Shown here in pieces: positions 16,471-25,611 of a DNA stretch of 64,000 bases. The stretch covers positions 284,019 to 348,018 of the forward strand of contig NZ_VUYU01000008.1 in the NCBI RefSeq assembly GCF_011682065.1, given 5' to 3'. Position 1 is the first letter of the stretch. Each line of letters starts with the position of its first letter. The translations under genes were made by a program, and so were the position numbers. The stretch is from Massilia rubra. Its GTDB lineage: Bacteria > Pseudomonadota > Gammaproteobacteria > Burkholderiales > Burkholderiaceae_D. A model generated the notes under the pieces. That model ran no database searches, was not told the origin of the DNA, and worked only from the letters and a program-made list of their open reading frames with translations.

Positions 16471-16582
16471 TACCATAAAACGTCGTCCCCGCGAAGTGAA
16501 GTGACCCAAGTTCATGCTGAAGTCGTTGGCGACGCAACGAACTTGGGTTCCCGCCTTCGCGGGAACGACGGTCTGAATGGTA
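16471..16582. repeat. Nested palindromic element between metF and the cyclo-ligase gene
   Basis: Concentric arms: TACCAT (16471-16476) with ATGGTA (16577-16582), CGTCGTCCCCGCGAA (16481-16495) with TTCGCGGGAACGACG (16556-16570), ACCCAAGTTC (16504-16513) with GAACTTGGGT (16539-16548), and TCGTTG with CAACGA at the tip. The same design, including ACCCAAGT-type sequence, recurs at 32272-32362. A stable cruciform between convergent genes with no ORF. Confidence 0.85.
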
Positions 16583-16618
16583 GCGTTATCTGTGGCGTAA
16601 AGCTCGGCGCCACTAGCA

Positions 16619-17245
16619 TCACCCCTCCGTTAGCACCCAATCGAGCGCCACATCATGCGGACTCGCGGCAAACGCCACCAGGTCGCCCGCGTACGCAATG
16701 CCCACAGTAAGCGGCCTCGGCGCCTCTTCCAGCGTGCGGTCGTAATACCCCCCGCCATACCCCAGCCGGTAGCGCTCCGTCGTAAACCCCAGGCAAGGCA
16801 CCAGCAGCACCCCCGGCCGGTCCACCATCCTTTGCTCAGCCGGCACCGCCACCCCCATCCGGTCGCTTACCATCGCCTCCCCGGGCACCCACTCCACGAA
16901 CGCCAGCGCGCAATCGGGCGCCACCACCAGCGGCAGCGCCAGCGGCACGCCCGCCCTTGCCAGCTCAAGATACAGCGGCTGCAAATCGGGCTCGCCCCGC
17001 AGCGGCCAGTACACCCCCAGCACCGGGTCCGCTTCGCGCGCGCTGTGCGCACCCCACCACGCCAGCACGCGTGCCCCGATCAGCGCGTCGCGCCGCGCCT
17101 TTTCCAGGGGATCGAGCGCGCGCCGGGCCGCTTTTAAGGTGGCGCGCAAACTTGCCTTGTCGGCACTATGTGCATTTGCATCATTTGCGTGCGCCGATGC
17201 TGGCTGCGCGGCATGCCCGCATGGTATTCTAGGTTCGCCGGTCAT
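16619..17245 (-). CDS. 5-formyltetrahydrofolate cyclo-ligase
   Basis: 208 aa. ATP-dependent conversion of 5-formyl-THF to 5,10-methenyl-THF, returning a storage form to the one-carbon pool used by metF next door. Key motifs: KASLRATLKAARRAL near 31-45, GVYWPLRGEPDL in the substrate-binding region, and the signature RLGYGGGYYDRTL with ATP-binding Gly cluster. The first 28 residues are a low-complexity Ala/His/Asn extension that may be non-structural, and a later start is possible. Convergent with metF and divergent from slt across 36 bases. Confidence 0.93.
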   Translation of the reverse strand: MTGEPRIPCGHAAQPASAHANDANAHSADKASLRATLKAARRALDPLEKARRDALIGARVLAWWGAHSAREADPVLGVYWPLRGEPDLQPLYLELARAGVPLALPLVVAPDCALAFVEWVPGEAMVSDRMGVAVPAEQRMVDRPGVLLVPCLGFTTERYRLGYGGGYYDRTLEEAPRPLTVGIAYAGDLVAFAASPHDVALDWVLTEG

Positions 17246-17281
17246 GTGTTAAATGAAGTATCAATGGAGAGTTGCATTCAG

Positions 17282-19228
17282 ATGTTCCTGCCGAAATTGT
17301 TTGCCTTCGCGATTGCCGCCGGAGCCTGCCTGATTCCAGCGTACGCCCAAGCGCCCGCGCCCCCGTACGACCCGCGTGCCGACGACGATACCTTCCTGCT
17401 GCTGCGCGAAGCCGCGCGCCAGGACGATGCCGCCAAGGCCAATGCCTACGCCTCGCGCCTGCAGAACTATGCAGTGCCGTCGTATGTCGATTATTATCGG
17501 CTCAAAACCCGGATGCGGGTGGCCTCAAGCGACGAATTCCGCGATTTCCTCAGGCGCTACCAGGGCCTGGCCATCGCCGACCGCCTGCGCAACGACTGGC
17601 TGCTGGAACTGGGCCGCGCGCGCGACTGGGCCAATTTCGACCAGCAGTATCCCCTGTTCGTGCTCAACGACGACACCCAGGTCAAGTGTTACGTCCTCAT
17701 GGCGCGCGTGGCGCGCGGCGAAAAAGTGGCCGACGACGCCCGTGCGCTGCTGGCCAATCCGCCCGGCTATGGCGACGCCTGCGGCTCCCTGATTTCCACC
17801 CTGGCCCAATCGGGCCAGTTCGACGCCAACGACCTGCTGGCCCAGCTGCGCCTGGCCGGCGAAACCAAGGCCACCGGCCCGGCGAAACGCATCGCCGCGC
17901 TGCTTGGCGTATCCGAACTGCACGCCTCGCAGGCGGTCGACCTGCCGGCGCTGGCCATGGCGCGCGGCATCGGCGAGACCCGCGCCGACCACGAAGTCTA
18001 TCTGGTGGCGGTGGCCCGCATGGCGCGCACCAGCCAGAACCTGGCCGTGGTCGCCCTGAACAAGAACGCGCCGCGCCTGTCGGCCCAGGAACAAGCCATC
18101 GGCTGGGCCGGCATCGCGCACGCCGCCTCGCTCACGCTCGCCCCCGAAGCCTACGATTACTGGCGCAAGAGCGCCGGCGCACCGCTCACGGCCGAACAGA
18201 TTCAGTGGAAAACCCGCATCGCCCTGCGCCGCGGCGACTGGAAAACCGTCAAGGCCACCATCGAAGCGATGCCGGCCCCGCTGCGCGCCCAACCCGGATG
18301 GACCTACTGGCTGGGCCGGGCGCTGCAGGCCGAACACGGCGCGCACGAAGCGGCCGTGGCCCTGTACCAGCGCATCGCCGACCAGAACAGCTTCTATGGC
18401 CAGCTGGCGCTGGAAGAACTGGGCCAGCTCATTTCGATCCCGCCGCCGGGGCCGGCCCTCACGCCCGAGGAAATGGCGCCCATGGCCAGCAACCCCGGCC
18501 TGCGCCGCGCGCTCAAGTTCTTCAGCCTGCGCCTGCGCCCCGAAGGCACGCGCGAGTGGAACTGGGAACTGCGCAAGTTCAGCGAACGCGAACTGCTCGC
18601 CGCGGCCGAATTCGCACGCCAGAACCAGATCCTCGACCGCATGGTCAATACCTCGGACCGCACCCGCACCCAGTTTGACTACACCCAGCGCTTCCCGGCG
18701 CCGCACAACGACATCCTGCATCCGACCGCGCAGCAACTGGGCCTGGACCGGGCCTGGGTATATGGCCTGATCCGCCAGGAATCGCGCTTCATCATGGATG
18801 CGCAGTCGAACGTCGGCGCGTCCGGCCTGATGCAGGTCATGCCCGCCACCGGCGCCTACGTGGCGCGCAAGATCGGCCTGGGTGACTACGTCAAGAACAA
18901 GCTGACCGACGTGCGCACCAACATCCTGCTCGGCGCGAACTACATGAGCATGGTGCTCGAAAACGCCGACGGTTCGCAGACCCTGGCCACGGCCGCCTAC
19001 AACGCCGGCCCGGGACGCATGCGCAACTGGCGCGGCAAGCTCGCCGAGCCGATGGAAGGGGCCATCTTCGCCGAGTCGATCCCGTATATGGAAACCCGGA
19101 TCTATGTGAAGAATGTGATGTCCAACGCGACCAACTACGCCGCGCTGTTCGAGAACAAGCCGCAGTCGCTCAAGGCGCGCCTTGGCAAAATCACGCCGCG
19201 CAGCGCCCAGGGCAACGACTTGCCCTGA
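17282..19228 (+). CDS. Soluble lytic murein transglycosylase (Slt70 type)
   Basis: 648 aa from ATG 17282, which opens a clean signal peptide (MFLPKLFAFAIAAGACLIPAYA) and has GGAGAG about 11 bases upstream. Long alpha-superhelical U-domain (about 25-470) made of TPR-like helices, then the goose-type catalytic domain with RQESRF (catalytic E500), GASGLMQVMPATG and AAYNAGPGR. Periplasmic; cleaves peptidoglycan with 1,6-anhydromuramic acid products. It heads a plus-strand run of six genes, with the next ORF overlapping or abutting its stop (TGATG). Confidence 0.95.
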   Translation: MFLPKLFAFAIAAGACLIPAYAQAPAPPYDPRADDDTFLLLREAARQDDAAKANAYASRLQNYAVPSYVDYYRLKTRMRVASSDEFRDFLRRYQGLAIADRLRNDWLLELGRARDWANFDQQYPLFVLNDDTQVKCYVLMARVARGEKVADDARALLANPPGYGDACGSLISTLAQSGQFDANDLLAQLRLAGETKATGPAKRIAALLGVSELHASQAVDLPALAMARGIGETRADHEVYLVAVARMARTSQNLAVVALNKNAPRLSAQEQAIGWAGIAHAASLTLAPEAYDYWRKSAGAPLTAEQIQWKTRIALRRGDWKTVKATIEAMPAPLRAQPGWTYWLGRALQAEHGAHEAAVALYQRIADQNSFYGQLALEELGQLISIPPPGPALTPEEMAPMASNPGLRRALKFFSLRLRPEGTREWNWELRKFSERELLAAAEFARQNQILDRMVNTSDRTRTQFDYTQRFPAPHNDILHPTAQQLGLDRAWVYGLIRQESRFIMDAQSNVGASGLMQVMPATGAYVARKIGLGDYVKNKLTDVRTNILLGANYMSMVLENADGSQTLATAAYNAGPGRMRNWRGKLAEPMEGAIFAESIPYMETRIYVKNVMSNATNYAALFENKPQSLKARLGKITPRSAQGNDLP

Positions 19229-19260
19229 TGCGCCTGCGGGCACATTTCGGAGCGTGCACG

Positions 19261-20223
19261 ATGAAAGACATGACTGTAGTGGTGTTTGGCGGCTCCGGCT
19301 TCATCGGCAGCCATCTGGTGGCGCGCCTGTCGCAGGAGGGCGCACGGGTCATCGTGCCGACCCGGCGCGCCGAACGCGCCAGGCACCTGATCTTTTTGCC
19401 GCGCGTCGATGTCGTCGGCGCCAACGTCGCTGACGACGCCACCGTGCGCCGCCTGCTGGCCGGCGCCGACGCCGCCATCAACCTGGTGGGCGTGCTGCAT
19501 TCGCGCCGCGGCCAGCCCTACGGGCCCGACTTCAAGCGCGCCCATGTCGAGCTGCCGCGCCGCATCGTGGCCGCCTGCGCCGCCACGGGCGTGACGCGCT
19601 ACCTGCACATGAGCGCCCTGGGCGCGGCCGCCGACGGCCCGTCCATGTACCAGCGCTCCAAGGCCGACGGTGAAGTGGCCGCGCGCGCCGAGCCCTCGGT
19701 GGCGGCCACGATTTTCCGGCCATCGGTGGTGTTCGGTCCCGGCGACAGTTTTCTCAATACCTTTGCGCGCATGCAGAAGTGGCTGCCGTTCATTCCGCTG
19801 GCCGGCGCCGCCACCGATTTCCAGCCGATCTACGTGGGCGACGTGGCCGACGCGTTCGTGCACGCGCTGGGCGACCTGAAAACGCGCCACCAGGTGTATT
19901 CGCTGGGCGGGCCGCAGATTTATTCGCTGGCCGAACTGGTGCGCCTGGCGGGCCGCTATGCCGGCCATCCGCGCCCGGTGTTCGGCATTCCCGAGCCGCT
20001 GGCGCGCCTGCAGGCGGCGCTGTTCGCACTGCTGCCGGGCGAGCCGCTGATCAGCCGCGACAACCTCGACTCGATGCGGGTCGATAACGTCGTCGATCCG
20101 GCCATCCAGGCCACCACCGCCGCCGCCCTCGGCCTGCAACTGCGCGCGCTCGAAGCGGTGGCGCCGCACTACCTGGCGCCGCACGAGCGCTTTGACGACT
20201 ACCGCGCCCGCGCCGGGCGCTGA
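19261..20223 (+). CDS. NAD(P)-binding epimerase-like protein of the NDUFA9 (complex I subunit) family
   Basis: 320 aa from ATG 19261, which has GGAG eight bases upstream; an ATG overlapping the slt stop (19228) adds 11 residues. Atypical short-chain dehydrogenase: Rossmann motif VFGGSGFIGSHLV at the N-terminus, then INLVGVLHSRRGQ, YLHMSALGA and YQRSKADGEVAAR. The YxxSK variant of the catalytic YxxxK is shared with NDUFA9-like proteins, which often bind NADPH without being proven enzymes. Substrate unknown. Twenty-nine bases separate it from the following GST gene. Confidence 0.88.
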   Translation: MKDMTVVVFGGSGFIGSHLVARLSQEGARVIVPTRRAERARHLIFLPRVDVVGANVADDATVRRLLAGADAAINLVGVLHSRRGQPYGPDFKRAHVELPRRIVAACAATGVTRYLHMSALGAAADGPSMYQRSKADGEVAARAEPSVAATIFRPSVVFGPGDSFLNTFARMQKWLPFIPLAGAATDFQPIYVGDVADAFVHALGDLKTRHQVYSLGGPQIYSLAELVRLAGRYAGHPRPVFGIPEPLARLQAALFALLPGEPLISRDNLDSMRVDNVVDPAIQATTAAALGLQLRALEAVAPHYLAPHERFDDYRARAGR

Positions 20224-20252
20224 TTTCTCACCTTTCACCGGAAAGCGTAACA

Positions 20253-20975
20253 ATGCAAACCACCGAACTCGATCCGACCCTGTCGCAAACGCTGGACGAC
20301 GCCAAAAAGGCCGGCCTGACGCTCATCATCGGCAACAAGAATTATTCGTCCTGGTCGATGCGGCCGTGGGTGGCGGCCACCGCGTTCGGCATTCCGTTCA
20401 ACGAAGTGCGGGTGCTGCTCGACCAGCCAGATACGTCGGCGCGCATCGCCGAGTATTCCGGCGCCGGCCGGGTGCCGGTGCTGATCGCCGGCGAGATGAC
20501 CATCTGGGACAGCCTGTCGATCTGCGAATACCTGGCCGAGCAGTTCCCGGAAAAGCATCTGTGGCCGCGCGACGTGGCGGCGCGCGCCATGGCGCGTTCG
20601 GTCACGGCCGAAATGCACAGCGGCTTTGCCGACCTGCGCAACGCGATGTCGATGAATATCCGCATGAGCCTTCCCGGGCGCGGACGCACCCCGGGCGCGC
20701 AGGGCGACATCGGCCGCATCAGCGAGATCTGGGAAGAGTGCCTGTCGCGCTTTGGCCACCACCAGTTCTTGTTCGGCGACTTTTCGATCGCCGACGCCTT
20801 TTTCGCGCCGGTGGTGATGCGCTTTAAGATCTACGGCGTGGCGCTGGCGCCGGCCCTGCAAGCCTATTGCGAGCGGGTCCAGGCCCACCCGGCGGTGGCG
20901 CGCTGGGTGCGCGAAGCGCTGGCCGAAACCGAAATGGCCGCCCATCACGACGAAGAAATCCGCGGCAAGCCATAA
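20253..20975 (+). CDS. Glutathione S-transferase family protein
   Basis: 240 aa. N-terminal thioredoxin fold with NKNYSSWSMRPWVAATAFGI (the S-S-W-S region is where the catalytic Ser or Cys lies), followed by GRVPVLIAGEMTIWDSLSICEYL, the cis-Pro and glutathione gamma-glutamyl site (DS). The all-helical C-terminal domain follows with FSIADAFFAPVVMRF. An N-terminal extension of about 20 residues precedes the fold. Physiological substrate unknown. It sits between the NDUFA9-like gene and cca. Confidence 0.9.
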   Translation: MQTTELDPTLSQTLDDAKKAGLTLIIGNKNYSSWSMRPWVAATAFGIPFNEVRVLLDQPDTSARIAEYSGAGRVPVLIAGEMTIWDSLSICEYLAEQFPEKHLWPRDVAARAMARSVTAEMHSGFADLRNAMSMNIRMSLPGRGRTPGAQGDIGRISEIWEECLSRFGHHQFLFGDFSIADAFFAPVVMRFKIYGVALAPALQAYCERVQAHPAVARWVREALAETEMAAHHDEEIRGKP

Positions 20976-21003
20976 TAGCGGTTTAGGCAATATTGACTTG
21001 AGC

Positions 21004-22287
21004 ATGAAAACATACATCGTTGGCGGCGCGGTGCGCGACGGCCTGCTGGGCCTGCCGGTGCAGGACCGCGACTGGATCGTGGTCGGCGCCACACCCGAAG
21101 ACATGCTGGCCGCCGGCTTTCGCCCGGTCGGCAAGGACTTCCCGGTCTTCCTGCATCCCGCCACGCAGGAAGAATACGCGCTCGCCCGCACCGAGCGCAA
21201 GACCGCGCCCGGCTACCGCGGCTTCGTGTTCCACACCTCGCCCGACGTCACGCTCGAAGAAGACCTGGTGCGGCGCGACCTGACCATCAATGCGATCGCG
21301 CGCGCCGACGACGGCAGCGTCACCGACCCGTTCGGCGGCCGGCGCGACCTGGAAGCGAAAATTTTCCGTCATGTGTCCGACGCCTTTGCCGAAGACCCGG
21401 TGCGCATCCTGCGCCTGGCGCGCTTCGCGGCGCGGTTTCCCGACTTTACGGTGGCGCCCGAGACCATGGCGCTGATGCGCAGCATGGTGGCGGCCGGCGA
21501 AGTCGACGCCCTGGTGGCCGAGCGGGTGTGGCAGGAAGTGGCGCGCGCCCTGATGGAGCAAACCCCGTCGCGCATGCTCGCCGTGCTGCGCGAGTGCGGC
21601 GCCCTGGCGCGCATCATGCCGGAACTGGACGCCCTGTGGGGCGTGCCGCAACCGCCGCTGCACCACCCCGAAATCGACACCGGCGCGCACATGATGCTGG
21701 TGATCGATTACGCGGCCGAACGCGGTTTCGACTTGCCGGTGCGCTTCGCAGCCCTGATGCACGACCTGGGCAAGGGCGCCACGCCCTGCGAGCACTGGCC
21801 GCGCCACCACGGCCACGAGCAGCTCGGCCTGGCGCTGATCGACGCCGTCTGCGCGCGCCTGAAGGTGCCGGGCGAGTGCCGCGACCTGGCCGTGATGACC
21901 GCGCGCGAGCACGGCAACGTCAGCCGCGCGCAAGAGCTGCGCGCCAACACCCTGGTCACCCTGTTCGAGCGCTGCGACGCGTTCCGCAAACCGGCCCGCT
22001 TCGGGCAGATGCTGCTGGCCGCCGAGAGCGACTCGCGCGGGCGCGGCGGCGCGGGTGACGATTTCCGCACCCGGCCCTATCCGCAAGGGCCGTACCTGCT
22101 GCGCGCCCTGGACGCGGCGCGTGGCGTCAACGCCGGCGAAGTGGCGCTGCGCTGCGGCGAGAACAAGCAGCAAATCGCCCACGCCGTGCACAGCGCGCGC
22201 GTTTCGGCCGTCAAGGCGGCGCTGCGCCTGGGCGACGACCCTGCTCAGGCGGACGACAGGGAAGAGCCGAATCCTGCTATTCTTTGA
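21004..22287 (+). CDS. cca: CCA-adding tRNA nucleotidyltransferase with HD domain
   Basis: 427 aa from ATG 21004 (MKTYIVGGAVRD); a TTG two codons upstream is not needed. Adds or repairs the 3' CCA of tRNAs. Nucleotidyltransferase motif GGAVRDGLLG with DRDW (catalytic carboxylates), RRDLTINAIA, and the EDPVRILRLARFAARF template arm (usual E/DxxR). A C-terminal HD phosphohydrolase domain is present with HDLGKGA (H253, D254), as in bacterial class II enzymes with phosphatase and cyclic phosphodiesterase activities. The last ~25 residues are poorly conserved. Confidence 0.95.
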   Translation: MKTYIVGGAVRDGLLGLPVQDRDWIVVGATPEDMLAAGFRPVGKDFPVFLHPATQEEYALARTERKTAPGYRGFVFHTSPDVTLEEDLVRRDLTINAIARADDGSVTDPFGGRRDLEAKIFRHVSDAFAEDPVRILRLARFAARFPDFTVAPETMALMRSMVAAGEVDALVAERVWQEVARALMEQTPSRMLAVLRECGALARIMPELDALWGVPQPPLHHPEIDTGAHMMLVIDYAAERGFDLPVRFAALMHDLGKGATPCEHWPRHHGHEQLGLALIDAVCARLKVPGECRDLAVMTAREHGNVSRAQELRANTLVTLFERCDAFRKPARFGQMLLAAESDSRGRGGAGDDFRTRPYPQGPYLLRALDAARGVNAGEVALRCGENKQQIAHAVHSARVSAVKAALRLGDDPAQADDREEPNPAIL

Positions 22288-22318
22288 GCCGATATTGGCA
22301 TTGACACGGAGAAACGGG

Positions 22319-23302
22319 ATGCTGTCCACCTTGCGCCGGGCCCTGCGTCGGACTCTTGGCGCGCTCGCCTGCTGCGTTGCAGGCGTCGCCGCGGCCCAGG
22401 CGCTTGTCAATGAGCCAATCCGGCCGCTGCCCGTGAAGGCGGTGGGCGACCCTGCGCGCATCGCCCTGGGCGAGCGCTTGTTCCAGGACCCGCGTTTTTC
22501 GCGCGAGAGCACCTACAGCTGCGCCAGCTGCCACCAGTTGCGGCGCGGCGGCGCCGACGGCAAGGCCATTTCCCCTGGCGCGAACGGCAAACCGGCGCGC
22601 TTTAACACGCCCACCGTCTATAACAGCAGTTTCAACTTCCGCCAGACCTGGACCGGGCGCTACAGCGGCGTCGAGCAGTTGCTCGACCACGTCATCGGCA
22701 AGCCGGCGGTATTTGCCGACAACTGGGACGTGGTGGCCGCGCGCCTGACCCGCGACGAGGCGCTGGCGGCCCAGTTCAAGGATGTCTACGGCGACGCCCT
22801 GCGCCCGGCCTACGTGCGCGATGCGCTCGACCAGTATCTGCGCTCGCTGGTGACGCCCTCGCGCTTCGACCGCTACCTGCGCGGCGAGGCCGGCGCCATC
22901 ACGGCCGAGGAAGAACGCGGCTACCTGCGCTTCAAGAGCTTCGGTTGCGCGGCCTGCCACCAGGGCATCAACCTGGGCGGCAACCTGTTCCAGAAACTGG
23001 GCGCCATGCGCGAGATGCCGGGACAGGAAACGAGCGGCGCGGACCTGGGCCGCTACCACGAGACCGGCCGCAATATCGACCGCCACGTGTTCCGCGTGCC
23101 GGGCCTGCGCAATGTGGCGCTGACGGCGCCGTACTTCCATGACGGCTCGGTCGCTACCCTCGACCAGGCGGTGGAACTGATGTTCAAATACCAGCTCGGG
23201 CGCACCGCCTCGCAGCAGGACAAGGAATTGATCGTGCGCTTTTTGCACACCCTGAGCGGCGAGAAGCTGGTGCCGGCCGCGTCGCCGGGAGCGTCGCCGT
23301 GA
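22319..23302 (+). CDS. Di-haem cytochrome c peroxidase family protein (MauG/CcpA-like), periplasmic
   Basis: 327 aa from ATG 22319, giving the signal peptide MLSTLRRALRRTLGALACCVAGVAAAQA. Two c-type haem sites: CASCH (C68, C71, H72) and CAACH (C210, C213, H214). Other family blocks are FNTPTVYNSSFNFRQTWTGR, FRVPGLRNVALTAPYFHDGS and a late conserved segment LDQAVELMFKYQLGR. The family reduces H2O2 with electrons from small cytochromes, or in MauG-like members oxidises proteins. Its stop overlaps the GTG start of the GGDEF gene by four bases, suggesting linked function. Confidence 0.9.
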   Translation: MLSTLRRALRRTLGALACCVAGVAAAQALVNEPIRPLPVKAVGDPARIALGERLFQDPRFSRESTYSCASCHQLRRGGADGKAISPGANGKPARFNTPTVYNSSFNFRQTWTGRYSGVEQLLDHVIGKPAVFADNWDVVAARLTRDEALAAQFKDVYGDALRPAYVRDALDQYLRSLVTPSRFDRYLRGEAGAITAEEERGYLRFKSFGCAACHQGINLGGNLFQKLGAMREMPGQETSGADLGRYHETGRNIDRHVFRVPGLRNVALTAPYFHDGSVATLDQAVELMFKYQLGRTASQQDKELIVRFLHTLSGEKLVPAASPGASP

Positions 23303-24837
23303 GAGGGGTGCTCAGTTCCTGGCGCCGCGTCGCCTCGCTGCTGCTGCTGATCGCGCTGATGGTGGTGCTGGGCGTGCTGTTCAACCGCACCCAGGCCGTC
23401 GACCTCGAAGCGCAGAACCGGGTCATGCTCAACCTGCGCGAGCTGGAAAAGCTCGACTCGGAGTGGAACGTCAACATCCTGCGCTCGCACATTGGCTTGA
23501 ACAGCAACTACGATCCGCTCTCGACTCCGCTGCCGCGCATGCGTGAACTGCAGCTGCGCCTGGCCGCCGCCTTGCCGATGACCGGCAACCCGAGGGCCGG
23601 CGACGCGCTCGAAGAAGTCAAGCGCGCGCTGGTGAAGAAGGAAGAACTGGTCGAGCAGTTCAAGACCCAGAACGCGATCCTGCGCAATTCGCTGATCTTT
23701 TTCCCGCCCGCGATCACCGACCTGAAGACCGAATTGAATGGCATCGAAGGGGCGATCGTGCCCGGCCGCGTGGTGCTGGCGCTCGATACCGCCTTGAACA
23801 GCCTGCTGAGCGACATCCTGCGCTACAACCTGGCGCCGTCGCCGGCGCTGGCGGCGCAGATCGAACGCACGATCGCCTCGATGCAGCCCTTGCGCGGCGA
23901 CTTTTCGGACAGCGTGAGCGACACCATCGACGAACTGGGACGCCACGCGCACGCCATCCTGCGTTACCGCCAGCTGGAAAACGAACTCGAAATGCATATC
24001 GCGAACAGCCGCACGGCCGAGGCGATGGAAAAGCTGGGCGGCCTGTTCGACACCTCGTTCGACCAAGTGCTGATCGAAAAACAGCGCTACCGGACCTATT
24101 TGTTCGCCTATTCCGGCTTGCTGTTGCTGCTGCTGATGTACGTGGCGCGGCGCCTGCTGCGCAGCTACAGCATCATCGGCGAGGTCAATCGCAGTTTGCA
24201 GGCGGCCAACGAGACGCTCGAACATCGCGTGGCCGAGCGCACCGCCGAGCTGGAAGCGCAGTCGGAGCGCTTGAAGCAACTGGCGCAGCACGACAGCCTG
24301 ACCGGCTTGATCAACTACGGCGAGCTGACCCGCCTGCTGGCGCACGCGCTGGTGCGGGCCGGGCGACGCGGCGACGTGGTAGTGGCCATGTTCATCGACC
24401 TCGATGGCTTCAAGGCGGTCAACGACACCTACGGGCACGCCACCGGCGACCTGGTGCTGTGCGAAGTGGCCAAGCGGGTGCAGGACAAGCTGCGCAAGGA
24501 AGACGCGCTGGCGCGCCTGGGCGGGGACGAATTCGTGATCTTGCTGGAAGAGGTCAGCGGGCGCGATGGCGCGCTGCGGGTGGCCCAGCAGACGCTCGAC
24601 GCGATCCGCTCGATCACCGAGGCGGGCGGCTTCCCGGTGCGTATTTCGGCCAGTATCGGCGTGGCCAGCGCCAAGGGCAAGGAAGGCTTCATGCGCGGCG
24701 CGCCGGCGCTGCTGGCCGACGCCGACCAGGCCATGTACCTGGCGAAGCAAGGCGGCAAGAATGGCATTTCGTTCAGCCCGCAGGCGCAGTGGAGCGAGGC
24801 GCCGCTGGCGCCGGTCGACTTCACCAGCGCGGTGTGA
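23299..24837 (+). CDS. Membrane diguanylate cyclase with large periplasmic helical sensor
   Basis: 512 aa, GTG start within GTGA overlapping the peroxidase stop. TM1 at about 10-28; a long helical periplasmic region (about 30-270, LRELEKLDSEWNVNILRSHIG and onward) of the kind annotated DAHL; TM2 at about 272-290; a coiled-coil linker HRVAERTAELEAQSERLKQL; and a GGDEF domain from about 335. The active-site signature GGDEF is intact at 408-412 and the product-inhibition I-site RKED is exactly five residues upstream (399-402). It should make c-di-GMP in response to a periplasmic cue; the co-translated peroxidase hints at a redox or peroxide input (inference). Confidence 0.93.
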   Translation: MRGVLSSWRRVASLLLLIALMVVLGVLFNRTQAVDLEAQNRVMLNLRELEKLDSEWNVNILRSHIGLNSNYDPLSTPLPRMRELQLRLAAALPMTGNPRAGDALEEVKRALVKKEELVEQFKTQNAILRNSLIFFPPAITDLKTELNGIEGAIVPGRVVLALDTALNSLLSDILRYNLAPSPALAAQIERTIASMQPLRGDFSDSVSDTIDELGRHAHAILRYRQLENELEMHIANSRTAEAMEKLGGLFDTSFDQVLIEKQRYRTYLFAYSGLLLLLLMYVARRLLRSYSIIGEVNRSLQAANETLEHRVAERTAELEAQSERLKQLAQHDSLTGLINYGELTRLLAHALVRAGRRGDVVVAMFIDLDGFKAVNDTYGHATGDLVLCEVAKRVQDKLRKEDALARLGGDEFVILLEEVSGRDGALRVAQQTLDAIRSITEAGGFPVRISASIGVASAKGKEGFMRGAPALLADADQAMYLAKQGGKNGISFSPQAQWSEAPLAPVDFTSAV

Positions 24838-24864
24838 ACGGCCGGCGCGGACCTCCATCACGCT

Positions 24865-25365
24865 TCAGGAAATGCCCAGCTGCTCCAGGCGATAGCGCAT
24901 TTCGGCGGCGATGCCTTCATTGGGCGACGAGGCAAATTCGCGGATCAGGGCGATCGATGCGGGCGTGCCAATGTCGGCCAGCGCGTGGCTGAACCATTTG
25001 GCGATGACTTCATCCTCCGAACACGTATATTGGAGTGTGTCGAAGCCATTTTCAAGCATGGTTCGTATGCAAGGAATGCTTGATGGATGGCCGAGATGCT
25101 GGATCTTCCTGGTGATCTCCTGATGATGATAGTGCCCCGGCATTATCAGCAAATTGTTCAGAATATACGCTTTGACATGCTCATCCTTAATGCAGCCAAT
25201 CATGCCGTCCAGTGACATCCAGTTGTCTTCATCGCTCGCGATGTCGGTCTGCATTTCGCCGAGAATGTAGTTTTTCAGGCTATCGGCGTCGATGCCCGCC
25301 AGTTGATGTCGCTCAGAAAGGTTGGCGCGGATAGTATCGAGCAGCGTGCGTTGCGATTTGTCCAT
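24865..25365 (-). CDS. Hypothetical protein, HEAT-like helices
   Basis: 166 aa, not recognised with confidence. All-alpha composition with paired helices, e.g. HVKAYILNNLLIMPGHYHHQEITRKI, PSSIPCIRTMLENGFD and TPASIALIREFASSPNEGIAAEMRYRL. The last two have the spacing of short HEAT-like repeats. Acidic, no signal peptide or membrane segment. Codon use is somewhat less GC-rich than the neighbours. Small acidic HEAT proteins are often immunity or adaptor proteins, but no toxin gene lies beside it. Convergent with the GGDEF gene. Confidence 0.75.
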   Translation of the reverse strand: MDKSQRTLLDTIRANLSERHQLAGIDADSLKNYILGEMQTDIASDEDNWMSLDGMIGCIKDEHVKAYILNNLLIMPGHYHHQEITRKIQHLGHPSSIPCIRTMLENGFDTLQYTCSEDEVIAKWFSHALADIGTPASIALIREFASSPNEGIAAEMRYRLEQLGIS

Positions 25366-25611
25366 TGCGATGCGAAAGCCTGTCTGGTTAGAGGTGGAAT
25401 CATATCAACTTGATAGCCTTTCCATGAGCAATTGTCTCAAATTAGTCAGCCTGGACATGTTCCAACGCGTTGCGCGTAGAATCGCTTGTAGTCATGCCTC
25501 ATGCATGCATTCGCGACGTCAAAAGTGGCGGCGTGCAAGCAGGGGCTCCCGTGCATGCGCTACAATGGGCAAATTGGTGCACTGCACAATAGACGTCACG
25601 GAGTCCGGCTC

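Noticed and set aside
24865..25365. Immunity protein of a polymorphic toxin system
   Set aside because: The HEAT-like, acidic look fits, but no toxin, Rhs or secretion gene is nearby; left as hypothetical.
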